The translations under genes and the position numbers were made by a program. Below, piece by piece: positions 42,399 through 50,747 of a stretch of DNA of 64,000 bases. The DNA comes from Candidatus Cacconaster caballi (lineage in GTDB: Bacteria > Bacteroidota > Bacteroidia > Bacteroidales > UBA932): NCBI GenBank assembly GCA_018065695.1, contig JAGHST010000016.1:62001-126000 (forward strand). The letters run 5' to 3'. Each line of letters opens with the position of its first letter. Positions within the stretch are counted from its first letter, which is position 1. A model generated the notes under the pieces. That model did no database searches, had not been told where the DNA came from, and saw only the letters and a list, made by a program, of their open reading frames with translations.

Positions 42399-43274
42399 TC
42401 AGAGGCTGAACTCCCTGACTGAAATGGAATCCGAAGCAACTGTAAACGTATAGAAGCAAGGCTTCGGGGCAGTATCGTCTATAGCCGCGAGAGTCAAATA
42501 GCGGACGTTCTTGAAGAATGTATCTTCATAGAAATGGTCGTGACCGCTAAGAACCATATCCACACCACATCTGCTGAAAAGAGCCGAGAGGTCGTAGCCC
42601 TCTTCCAGGCCGAAGTTGCCTGTATGGCCCTGTGAATTGTCACGCTTGAAAAAATGGGTGTGTGTGAATATGATGATATGGCGGTAGCGGCCTTGCGCCG
42701 AAGAGAGGACGGATTCAAGCCAGTCTCTCTGCTCCGTACCGAGGGTTCCCGAGGCCGAATCCAGACAGATCAGCAGGTCGGTGCAGAGTACCGTTTCCCC
42801 ACTGACGCAGGAGACCTCCACCAGATAGGTACCTGTCTTCATGGCGGCAATGTATTCGGTCCACTGCCCGAAGTAGAGGTCGTGATTGCCCGGTGTGCAG
42901 AACAGGTTGCGTCCGCCTTCGGAAACGGGCTTTACAGTTTCGAGGAACAGATGAAAATTATTCTTCCGGTCCATGGCATCACCCAGGAACAACGCAAAGG
43001 GAGCTGCTTTTGAATCGGCCATATAGGCACTGACAAAGCGACGTATCCCATTTGCCGTCGCACAGACGTGGGAATCCGTGGAAGCATAGAAAGTATAACC
43101 GTCGCCGCTTACAAATATATGTTCGAAGCCGTGAACATCGTTGTAGGCTTTCGACTGGGCAAAACGTTCGTTCGAGCTCGGGCTTGAACCTGCAATCATA
43201 CCCGGAATATCGTATTTGTCGCAGGAAACGAGTCCGACAGATAGCAGTGCCGCCAAAAGTATTTTTCTTCTCAT
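42399..43274 (-). CDS. Metallophosphoesterase lipoprotein
   Basis: 291 residues from ATG 43274 (MRRKILLAALLSVGLVSC; lipobox Cys18). The open frame further upstream is a shadow of the neighbouring barrel gene. Calcineurin-like phosphoesterase motifs: ASTDSHVC in place of the usual D.H, LFLGDAMDRKN (GD), CTPGNHDLYFG (GNHD), FTHTHFF and LSGHDHFY (GHxH). Exported and lipid-anchored; probable substrates are phosphomonoesters, diesters or nucleotides. Starts 11 bp after the upstream barrel gene, so the two are probably one operon. The 42349-42398 gap holds a GC-rich hairpin-capable stretch that could terminate both convergent transcripts. Confidence 0.85.
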   Translation of the reverse strand: MRRKILLAALLSVGLVSCDKYDIPGMIAGSSPSSNERFAQSKAYNDVHGFEHIFVSGDGYTFYASTDSHVCATANGIRRFVSAYMADSKAAPFALFLGDAMDRKNNFHLFLETVKPVSEGGRNLFCTPGNHDLYFGQWTEYIAAMKTGTYLVEVSCVSGETVLCTDLLICLDSASGTLGTEQRDWLESVLSSAQGRYRHIIIFTHTHFFKRDNSQGHTGNFGLEEGYDLSALFSRCGVDMVLSGHDHFYEDTFFKNVRYLTLAAIDDTAPKPCFYTFTVASDSISVREFSL

Positions 43275-43285
43275 ATTGTCACCTC

Positions 43286-43990
43286 CTAGAAAGAATATCT
43301 GACACCTGCCCTGAAGGCTGCGCCCCAGAACTCTGCCGTACCGTGAAATGTGCCTGCACTCTTGAGGTCGAAGCGGCATAGAACCGACAGACGTTCGTCG
43401 ATGTCGAACCGGCCGTCGAGAAAGAACATCGGCACCCAGGTACGTTCGTATTCGTAATCGGTGTAGTTGGCTACTCCACCTCCTACATTCCAACGTGAAG
43501 AAGCCGGACGGACGTTGAATGAAGCCCTGTACAACAGATTCAAAGGTTCTGAGATGTTCTCGGATTTTCCGCCATTTTTTCGTTCGAGGTCATAAGTGAA
43601 ATGCGAGGTGGCGCCGATCTGCACGCTGAAATAATCCATACGGTAGCCTGCGCTTGCCGCCAGATTGAAATCCGCTGTGCCGTATGAGGCGTGGGCGCGG
43701 TAATGGGCTGAACAGTCCAGAAATAAGGCACCCGCCTTCAGATTGATTTTAGGCCGTGCAGTGGCCGTTACCGCGTAGGTCTTAGGATTATGGACTTCTG
43801 CCGCAACTGCGGCTTCAAACCATCCGCCCGCCGGCAGGACAGCGGCGATATCCACTCCACCGTAGTTATGCCAGGTTTCATTCCAGCCATACATACCCAT
43901 CACGGTCAGGCTTCTGCAGGCGGAATTTTCACCTGCGGACAAAAGCGACGCAAGAAAAATGAGCGCTACAGTTATGCTGATATGCTTCAT
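43286..43990 (-). CDS. Hypothetical outer-membrane beta-barrel protein
   Basis: 234 residues from ATG 43990 (MKHISITVALIFLASLLSAG signal peptide). An upstream ATG at 44020 overlaps the promoter box. Many amphipathic strands (AAVAAEVHNPKTYAVTATARP, LFLDCSAHYRAHASYG, FSVQIGATSHFTYDL) and a C-terminal FRAGVRYSF point to a barrel. No family recognised. Probably co-transcribed with the metallophosphoesterase lipoprotein. Confidence 0.65.
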   Translation of the reverse strand: MKHISITVALIFLASLLSAGENSACRSLTVMGMYGWNETWHNYGGVDIAAVLPAGGWFEAAVAAEVHNPKTYAVTATARPKINLKAGALFLDCSAHYRAHASYGTADFNLAASAGYRMDYFSVQIGATSHFTYDLERKNGGKSENISEPLNLLYRASFNVRPASSRWNVGGGVANYTDYEYERTWVPMFFLDGRFDIDERLSVLCRFDLKSAGTFHGTAEFWGAAFRAGVRYSF

Positions 43991-44017
43991 ATATGCAACA
44001 TTCGTTTCAGATTGTTG

Positions 44018-44025
44018 CAAATATA
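44018..44025 (-). promoter_or_regulatory. -7 promoter box for the barrel/phosphoesterase operon
   Basis: Minus-strand TATATTTG, 28 nt from the ATG at 43990. A second similar box (TAATTTTG) follows at 44026-44033. Confidence 0.5.
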
Positions 44026-44203
44026 CAAAATTATTGCAGTTTCCTTCCCGACTAAGCCGCGCCTGTTACCAGAGAACTACGCGATTCTCCGGTGAAAGAT
44101 AGAATTTTTTCCCGGGCACGGAACAAGAAAAAATCTACGCTTCGACATCGGATTACGTATAGGTCCGGCTGGTTCCCAAGCGCCCCTCCCGGAACACGAT
44201 TCC

Positions 44204-44284
44204 AAGGCGGGAGAAGTTCCGCTTCAGGACGCATTTCCCCGAAAGGGGCTTGCCTGCGGCCGAAGTGGAATCTTCTCCCGCCTT
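44204..44284. repeat. REP-like hairpin, distant copy
   Basis: An 81-bp copy of the element at 13583-13816, with the same outer arms (AAGGCGGGAGAAG / CTTCTCCCGCCTT) and inner CGCATTTCCCC...GGGGCTTGCC core. It lies alone in the 406-bp gap between the divergent barrel and SCFA-transporter genes. The 3' arm here has CCCGCC, making the outer stem more perfect. The rest of 44034-44203 shows nothing recognisable. Confidence 0.75.
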
Positions 44285-44369
44285 GCGGCAAGCGGAGTGC
44301 AGCTTTTTCAGTTCGGGAATCATTGCGGCAATATGCAAATTTTCAACGCAAATAAACCCTAACAATTAT

Positions 44370-44377
44370 TATCTTTG
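44370..44377 (+). promoter_or_regulatory. -7 promoter box for the SCFA-transporter run
   Basis: TATCTTTG matches TAnnTTTG, 20 nt before the ATG at 44397. Confidence 0.6.
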
Positions 44378-44396
44378 CAAGATAAAGACAAGGAAG

Positions 44397-45743
44397 ATGT
44401 TTAGAAAAATAGTCAATTTTTGTGTAAAGGTCGTGCAGAGATATCTGCCTGAGCCTTTCATTTTCGCTTTGCTGCTGACGCTTGTGGCAGCGGTCATTGC
44501 GATGCCCGTCTGCCGGCAGACTCCGCTTGAGGTTCTCGACAATTGGGGCGGCGGAATGTGGAGCCTTCTGGCATTCTCAATGCAGATGGCTCTGGTGCTC
44601 GTAACCGGTTCGGCACTCGCTGACGCGCCTTCGGTCCGCAAAGGCCTCGAAGCCTTGAGTTCCATTCCGAAAGGACCGGTTGCTGCAATTGCTCTGGTAT
44701 CGTTCATTTCAGCGCTGGCGTGCTGGATCAACTGGGGGTTCGGCCTCATCATAGGTGTGGTGTTCGCCAAATCCATAGCCCGTAAGCTGAAAGGAGTTGA
44801 CTACCGCCTGCTTATTGCTTCGGCATACAGCGGATTCGTCGTATGGCACGGAGGCATCTCCGGCTCCGTACCTCTTGCGCTTGCCACTCCGGGCAAAGCG
44901 CTCTCCGATGCCACAATGGGCATTGTCAGAGAACCGATAGCAATCAGCAGCACCATCTTCGCCTGGCAGAACCTCCTCATTTCAGGCCTGTGCATAGTCG
45001 CTCTTGTGGTTGTAAATTCTCTGATGCATCCGAAAGGGAAAGACGTGGTGGAGGTTGACCCCGTACTTCTGGAGGAAGAGCCGCAGCAGTCCGCAAGACT
45101 TGAAACCCCTGCCGACAGACTCGACCACTGCCGCCTGACAAGTTGGATCATCTCCTTTATGGGGCTGGCATATTTCTGTATGAAGATGGCACGCGGAGGT
45201 TCCCTGGACCTCAATTCGGTGGTCACATTATTCCTCTTTCTCGGCATCCTGCTGCACAAAGACCCTGTGGGATATGTCGATTCGTTGACAAAAGCCGCAA
45301 AGGGATGCGCCGGCATCATATTACAGTTCCCCTTCTATGCCGGCATAATGGGAATAATGACAGGAACCGCTTCCTCGGGCATATCACTCGCCGGTGAGAT
45401 AAGCAACTGGTGCGTGGCTGTCTCCAATGAGCATACCTTCCCTATTCTGACCTTCCTCAGCGCAGGACTCGTGAACGTGTTCGTACCATCCGGCGGAGGA
45501 CAGTGGGCAGTGCAGGCGCCGATAATGATGCCAGCCGGAGCAGCTCTGGGCGTATCGCCCGCCGTCACCGGTATGGCAATCGCGTGGGGCGACGCATGGA
45601 CCAACCTCATACAGCCTTTCTGGGCACTCCCGGCCCTTGCTATCGCAAAACTCGGAGCCAAGGACATAATGGGTTTCTGCGTCATAAACCTCTTCATTAC
45701 CGGAATCATCATAGCAGGAGGCCTTCTTCTCTGGACTTTTTGA
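44397..45743 (+). CDS. Short-chain fatty acid transporter, AtoE family
   Basis: 448 residues from ATG 44397; the frame stays open upstream through the REP-like repeat, which I discount. About 12 hydrophobic segments. The AtoE family pattern is visible: LPEPFIFALLLTLVAA, NWGGGMWSLLAFSMQMALVLV, CWINWGFGLIIG, WHGGISGSVPLALATPG and FVPSGGGQWAVQAPIM. The family moves acetate/butyrate-type acids. It opens a tight plus-strand run; GH89 follows after 11 bp. Confidence 0.9.
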   Translation: MFRKIVNFCVKVVQRYLPEPFIFALLLTLVAAVIAMPVCRQTPLEVLDNWGGGMWSLLAFSMQMALVLVTGSALADAPSVRKGLEALSSIPKGPVAAIALVSFISALACWINWGFGLIIGVVFAKSIARKLKGVDYRLLIASAYSGFVVWHGGISGSVPLALATPGKALSDATMGIVREPIAISSTIFAWQNLLISGLCIVALVVVNSLMHPKGKDVVEVDPVLLEEEPQQSARLETPADRLDHCRLTSWIISFMGLAYFCMKMARGGSLDLNSVVTLFLFLGILLHKDPVGYVDSLTKAAKGCAGIILQFPFYAGIMGIMTGTASSGISLAGEISNWCVAVSNEHTFPILTFLSAGLVNVFVPSGGGQWAVQAPIMMPAGAALGVSPAVTGMAIAWGDAWTNLIQPFWALPALAIAKLGAKDIMGFCVINLFITGIIIAGGLLLWTF

Positions 45744-45754
45744 ACCATAGACAT

Positions 45755-47968
45755 ATGAAAAAGATATCTCTGATTTCCATTTTGATTATCCCGCTGCTCG
45801 CACTTTCCTGCAGCGGAAACAGCATTGAACCGCAAAACCCTGAAGTGACAGCCGTCGAAGCTCTCGCCCGAAGAGTTCTACCTTCAAAGGCAAATCGATT
45901 CATTTTCAAGGCAGTCCCGTCAGAAAAAGATTATTTCACCCTTCAGGATGATGGCGGAAAGATATCCATCACCGGTAACAATGCCAACTCTATGGCTGTA
46001 GGGCTCAACCACTACCTCAAATACTACTGCAAAGTGGAATACGGATGGCTTTCCGGTGACACTTTCAAGATGCCGGCAATACTTCCGCAGATAGGTGAAA
46101 AGATAACCGTCGAAGCCCGTGTGGACAAACGCTTTTTCCTGAACTACTGTACCTACGGCTACACAATGCCTTGGTGGACGTGGGAGGACTGGGAGCATTT
46201 CATTGACTGGATGGCTCTCAACGGCGTCAATCTGCCTCTCGCAATAACAGGCCAGGAATCCATCTGGTATCAGATCTGGACTGAAATGGGGCTGACAGAC
46301 GAAGAAGTAAGGAACTATTTCACAGGTCCGGCCCACCTTCCGTGGCACAGAATGCAGAACATCGACCGCTGGGGAGGGCCTCTTCCAAAGTGCTGGCTCG
46401 ACGGTCAGATAGAACTGCAGAAAAAGATTACGGCCCGGGAGCGGGAGCTCAATATGAAACCCGTGCTTCCTGCCTTCGCAGGCCACGTTCCGGCAGAACT
46501 CGCACGTCTGTATCCGGATGCCCCGATGACACGGCTTGAAGCATGGGCAGGCTATACGGATGAATATGCCTGCACATTCCTCGACCCTATGAGTGACCTT
46601 TACAAGGAAATTCAGAAAAAGTTCGTGGCAAAGGAAACAGAAATATACGGCACAGACCATGTATATGGCATCGACATCTTCAACGAACTGATGCCGCCGA
46701 GTTGGGAACCTTCCTATCTCGGCCGCGTGAGCCGTCAGGTTTACGAATCCCTCGTCGAAGCCGACCCGGACGCCGTATGGCTGCAGATGGGCTGGCTCTT
46801 CTACAACGAAAGGAAATACTGGACAAACGACCGCGTGGAAGCGTATCTGACCTCCTTCCCTGCTGAAAAGCAGCTTCTTCTGGACTATTATTGCGAACGG
46901 CAGGAAGTATGGCAGCGCACCGAAAGTTTCTACGGAGTCCCGTTCATCTGGTGCTATCTGGGCAACTTCGGAGGAAACACATTCCTGGCGGGGCAGCTTG
47001 ATGAAATCAACTCCCGCCTCGAGAACACTTTCGAAAACGGCGGTGATAACTTCGACGGAATCGGATGCACCTTGGAAGGCTTCGACTGCAACCCGTTTGT
47101 CTATGAGTATGTTCTTGAGAAGGCCTGGGACTTCCCTGTCCACAAAGACGTGAAGGAGTGGACCGCACTACTCGCAGACCAGAGAACCGGCAGAACCGAC
47201 GAGAGAGCCCGTCAGGCCTGGGCAACCATCATAGACAGTATCTACAGTCAGCCCACAAGGCCCGGGCAGTCGCCTTTTGTCAACGTGCGCCCTTCTTTCG
47301 GAAGGCCGAAGAGCTATTACGGAAACACCCGCTATGACTACGACAACGGCAATCTGACCAACGTCATCGGGACTCTTCTCCAGACCCGCGGACGCAATTC
47401 CGCCTATGCCTTCGACCTCACCAACCTTACCCGACAGTGGCTGAGCAACTATTTCGGCACACTCAAAGTGCGCTACGAAGAGGCATATTCCCGCAGCAGC
47501 CGCGACACTATGCGTATGATTTCACAAGAGATGCTCGAAATTATACGCGACATTGACGGTCTTGTCGGCTCACAAACTTATTTCCTTGTAGGTAAATGGA
47601 TTGCAGATGCGCGATCCTGGGGTGTCACTCCCGCTGAGAAGGATTATTTCGAGAAGAATGCAAGAAATCTTCTCACCACGTGGAGCGATGCCGATATGAC
47701 TCTCAACGACTATGCAGCCAGAACGTGGAACGGGCTGACCGGCAACCTCTACTACGGGCGCTGGGAAATGTTCTTCCGACACGTGGAGGAGTGTTGTGAC
47801 AAAGGCCTCCCTTGGGACGACAGCGCATACACACAGTACCACAAAGAAGTTACGGCTCTCGAAAAGGATTGGTGGAACAATATGGTCGGGGAATACCCGA
47901 CAAAGCCGAAAGGCGACAGCAAATCAATCGTGAAAGCACTTTACAAAAAATATAAGGATAGAATTTAA
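45755..47968 (+). CDS. Alpha-N-acetylglucosaminidase lipoprotein (GH89)
   Basis: 737 residues from ATG 45755. Signal peptide MKKISLISILIIPLLALS then lipobox Cys19. NAGLU family features: N-terminal beta domain, then the catalytic barrel with YCTYGYTMPWWTWEDWEHFIDWMALNGVN-type core (short parts YTMPWW and MALNGVNLPLA). VYGIDIFNELMPPSW carries a candidate acid/base Glu, and WCYLGNFGGNTF lies in the later barrel. A C-terminal helical domain closes the protein. It removes terminal alpha-GlcNAc, as on gastric mucin glycans or heparan-type chains. Surface or periplasmic location expected; there is no SusCD pair nearby. Confidence 0.93.
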   Translation: MKKISLISILIIPLLALSCSGNSIEPQNPEVTAVEALARRVLPSKANRFIFKAVPSEKDYFTLQDDGGKISITGNNANSMAVGLNHYLKYYCKVEYGWLSGDTFKMPAILPQIGEKITVEARVDKRFFLNYCTYGYTMPWWTWEDWEHFIDWMALNGVNLPLAITGQESIWYQIWTEMGLTDEEVRNYFTGPAHLPWHRMQNIDRWGGPLPKCWLDGQIELQKKITARERELNMKPVLPAFAGHVPAELARLYPDAPMTRLEAWAGYTDEYACTFLDPMSDLYKEIQKKFVAKETEIYGTDHVYGIDIFNELMPPSWEPSYLGRVSRQVYESLVEADPDAVWLQMGWLFYNERKYWTNDRVEAYLTSFPAEKQLLLDYYCERQEVWQRTESFYGVPFIWCYLGNFGGNTFLAGQLDEINSRLENTFENGGDNFDGIGCTLEGFDCNPFVYEYVLEKAWDFPVHKDVKEWTALLADQRTGRTDERARQAWATIIDSIYSQPTRPGQSPFVNVRPSFGRPKSYYGNTRYDYDNGNLTNVIGTLLQTRGRNSAYAFDLTNLTRQWLSNYFGTLKVRYEEAYSRSSRDTMRMISQEMLEIIRDIDGLVGSQTYFLVGKWIADARSWGVTPAEKDYFEKNARNLLTTWSDADMTLNDYAARTWNGLTGNLYYGRWEMFFRHVEECCDKGLPWDDSAYTQYHKEVTALEKDWWNNMVGEYPTKPKGDSKSIVKALYKKYKDRI

Positions 47969-47982
47969 ATCTGAAAAGCAAT

Positions 47983-49632
47983 ATGGCAGACTACAAAACT
48001 ACCGCCCTATCCTGGCTGGGCAATGAGTTCGACCGGGAGACTCGCAACGAAGTAAAGGCACTGATGGAAGGCGACCCGAAAATGCTCGAGGATGCCTTTT
48101 ACAGGACGCTGGAGTTCGGCACAGGTGGCCTGAGAGGCATTATGGGTGCCGGCACCAACAGGATGAACCGCTACACTGTCAGTATGGCCACACAGGGACT
48201 CGCCAACTATCTTGGAAAAACTTTTTCCGGCGGCGCAAGCGTGGTTATTTCCTACGACAGCCGCAACAATAGTCGCAAATTCGCCGAAATCACATCTAAA
48301 GTACTGATTGCCAATGGTATAAAAGTATATCTATTCGACGACATACGCCCTACCCCCGAGCTCAGCTTCGCAATCAGGCATCTGAACTGCGTGGCCGGCA
48401 TAATGATAACGGCATCCCACAACCCGAAGGAGTACAACGGCTACAAGGTCTTCTGGGAGGACGGTGGCCAGATTGTTGCACCGCACGACAAACTCATCAT
48501 CGAGCAGGTCAACCTCATCTCCTCTATGGAACAGGTGAAATACGACGAAAACGCATCCGCCGAAATGATTGGAGCAGAGGTGGACAAAGCATACCTGAGC
48601 AGCGTTCTTTCTCTTCTGCTCTCTCCTGAAAGCATCAGACGTCACAGCGATCTGAAAATCGCATACACCCCTCTGCACGGAACCGGAGTGCGCCTTGTCC
48701 CGACCGCGCTTGAGAGTATAGGATTCAAGAATGTCTTTCACGTTGCCGAGCAGGACGTAAGCGACGGCAACTTCCCTACCGTGGTGTCGCCTAATCCGGA
48801 AGAGCCGACCGCAATGAAGATGGTGATGGAAAAGGCGGACAAGGAAGGCGCAGACATCGCTCTGGGCACAGACCCGGATGCCGACCGCGTCGGCTGCGCC
48901 GTCAGAAACGATAAGGGAGAACTCGTGCTGCTTACCGGCAACCAGCTGGCATCCATTCTTGTAAATTATATGCTTACAAGATGGTCCGAGCAAGGACGGC
49001 TCGACGGCAGACAGTATATCGTCAAGACCATCGTCACCACCGAACTTATCGGCAGAATTGCCGGAAAATTCGGTGTGAAGATGTATGACGTCCTCACCGG
49101 CTTCAAATACATTGCAGACATAGTCCACGCCAACGAGGGCAAGACTCAGTTCATCTGCGGAGGCGAAGAGAGCAACGGTTTCAATGCAGGAGAATTCGTG
49201 CGCGACAAGGATTCCATCGTTACCTGCTCACTCGTATGCGAATGTGCGGCCTGGCTTGCAGACAAAGGCAAGACTCTCTACGGATATCTCGGCGAAATCT
49301 ACTCCGAATTCGGCTATCACAGGGAGAAGCTGCTGTCCGTCACGAAAAAAGGAAAGGACGGCCTTGCTCAGATACAGCAGATGATGGCGGACTTCAGATC
49401 CAATCCTCCGAAGCAGCTGGCTGGTTCGCCTGTTTGCAAGGTGACAGATTACCTGAAGAGTGAACTCACCGGACTGCCCGAATCCAACGTACTGCAGTTC
49501 TTCAGCACCGACGGGTGCAAGGTCACGGTACGTCCGTCAGGCACCGAACCTAAGATAAAGTTCTACCTTGCCGCAACCGGTCCAGATGCCGACAATCGTG
49601 CAGATCAGTTGCTTGCTCAATTTAAGGAATAA
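47983..49632 (+). CDS. Phosphoglucomutase/phosphomannomutase (alpha-D-phosphohexomutase)
   Basis: 549 residues. Interconverts hexose-1- and hexose-6-phosphates. The phosphoserine loop is MITASHNPKEYNGYK, the metal loop GTDPDADRVGC, the sugar loop CGGEESNGF and the phosphate-binding loop RPSGTEPKIKFY. Length and spacing fit the PgcA/Pgm2-type bacterial enzymes. It begins 14 bp after GH89, and its stop overlaps the next start (TAATG). Confidence 0.93.
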   Translation: MADYKTTALSWLGNEFDRETRNEVKALMEGDPKMLEDAFYRTLEFGTGGLRGIMGAGTNRMNRYTVSMATQGLANYLGKTFSGGASVVISYDSRNNSRKFAEITSKVLIANGIKVYLFDDIRPTPELSFAIRHLNCVAGIMITASHNPKEYNGYKVFWEDGGQIVAPHDKLIIEQVNLISSMEQVKYDENASAEMIGAEVDKAYLSSVLSLLLSPESIRRHSDLKIAYTPLHGTGVRLVPTALESIGFKNVFHVAEQDVSDGNFPTVVSPNPEEPTAMKMVMEKADKEGADIALGTDPDADRVGCAVRNDKGELVLLTGNQLASILVNYMLTRWSEQGRLDGRQYIVKTIVTTELIGRIAGKFGVKMYDVLTGFKYIADIVHANEGKTQFICGGEESNGFNAGEFVRDKDSIVTCSLVCECAAWLADKGKTLYGYLGEIYSEFGYHREKLLSVTKKGKDGLAQIQQMMADFRSNPPKQLAGSPVCKVTDYLKSELTGLPESNVLQFFSTDGCKVTVRPSGTEPKIKFYLAATGPDADNRADQLLAQFKE

Positions 49633-50747
49633 TGCAGAAGTACAAGGAGATAGAGTCGCTGGAGGAGTTTTTTGAGGAGATTCCGGAAGGAACTGTCGCA
49701 AGCCGTTACGCATTTCAGGCGGTGAATTTCACTATTCCCGCCTTCGATGAGCAGAAGTACAGTTTCAGAGACTGCGTGTTCCTCGGTTGCGAGATTCCTC
49801 CGAGAATGCATTTTGCCATCGGCCGCGAATGCGTGGTATTGCCGAGGATTCCGATGCCCTTCAAGGTGTTTCCGAAAGAGTTGTACAGTGCCGACACTCT
49901 CTACCGCGGTTATGACTACCGTCACCCGGAGACAATCGATACCTGCTACGACACGATTGTGTTCCAGCACTATGTATCTGCCGGGAAATATTCTGAAGAT
50001 ATCAAGGAAACCCTCACCCGTTCCCTGCACGACCACTCCATAAATGATGCACTCGACGACTTTCTCTCCCGATACGACAGAAAGGACATAGTGGCCGTTA
50101 TGGGAGGTCATATATTGAGCCGTACCAGCGCTGAATATCACAAAATAGCCCATCTCAGCCGCATTCTGACGGAAAAAGGCAAACTTATGGTCAGCGGAGG
50201 CGGCCCAGGAGCGATGGAGGCGGTACATCTGGGAGCGTGGATGGCAGGCCGCACCACCGATGAACTTGAAGATGCCGTCTCGATATTGGAACAACACCCG
50301 ACATTCAGCGACAAAGGGTGGCTGCCGAGCGCCTTCTACGTAAAAGGGCTATACCCGCAGCGCAGCGGATTCTTCAGTCTCGGCATCCCTACATACCTCT
50401 ACGGACACGAGCCTTCCTCCCCTTTTTCGACACACATTGCCAAATTTTTCGACAACAGTGTCAGGGAAGACCGCATAGTAAGCAAGCCGGCGGGTGGCAT
50501 AATCTTCGCCCCCGGAGGGCCGGGCACATTCCAGGAGATATTCCAGAATGCCGCGCTCAACCACTATCAGACGCTCGGCTATTCCAGCCCTATGGTCTTT
50601 TTGGGAAAGGAATATTACACGAAAAAGGTTCCGGTCTACCCCATATTGACGGAACTTATGGAAAAAGAAGTGTTCAAGAATCTGAAACTCACCATCTCCG
50701 ATGACGTTGACGAAATCGTCGGAACAATAATGTCCTACGCCGGATGA
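49632..50747 (+). CDS. LOG-family-like Rossmann protein with N-terminal extension
   Basis: 371 residues. The C-terminal half carries lysine-decarboxylase-like/LOG signatures: VAVMGGHILSR, LMVSGGGPGAMEAVHLGAW (usual GGG.G.M.A) and FAPGGPGTFQEIFQ (usual PGG.GT..E). LOG proteins cleave nucleoside 5'-monophosphates to free base and ribose phosphate. About 150 N-terminal residues (IPPRMHFAIGRECVVLPRIP, YDTIVFQHY) have no counterpart in short LOG proteins of about 200 residues. The start overlaps the phosphohexomutase stop and the end overlaps folC by 4 bp. Confidence 0.8.
   Translation: MQKYKEIESLEEFFEEIPEGTVASRYAFQAVNFTIPAFDEQKYSFRDCVFLGCEIPPRMHFAIGRECVVLPRIPMPFKVFPKELYSADTLYRGYDYRHPETIDTCYDTIVFQHYVSAGKYSEDIKETLTRSLHDHSINDALDDFLSRYDRKDIVAVMGGHILSRTSAEYHKIAHLSRILTEKGKLMVSGGGPGAMEAVHLGAWMAGRTTDELEDAVSILEQHPTFSDKGWLPSAFYVKGLYPQRSGFFSLGIPTYLYGHEPSSPFSTHIAKFFDNSVREDRIVSKPAGGIIFAPGGPGTFQEIFQNAALNHYQTLGYSSPMVFLGKEYYTKKVPVYPILTELMEKEVFKNLKLTISDDVDEIVGTIMSYAG

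Noticed and set aside
43275-43493. N-terminal extension of the metallophosphoesterase
   Set aside because: It overlaps the upstream barrel gene and lacks any signal sequence; the lipoprotein signal starts at 43274.
45503-45754. Upstream extension of the GH89 gene
   Set aside because: It lies within the SCFA transporter gene, is rich in Arg/His as shadow frames are, and the signal peptide with lipobox begins at 45755.
48331-49128. 265-codon minus-strand ORF opposite the phosphohexomutase
   Set aside because: Shadow of the conserved plus-strand gene; no recognisable domain, and neighbouring genes run on the plus strand.
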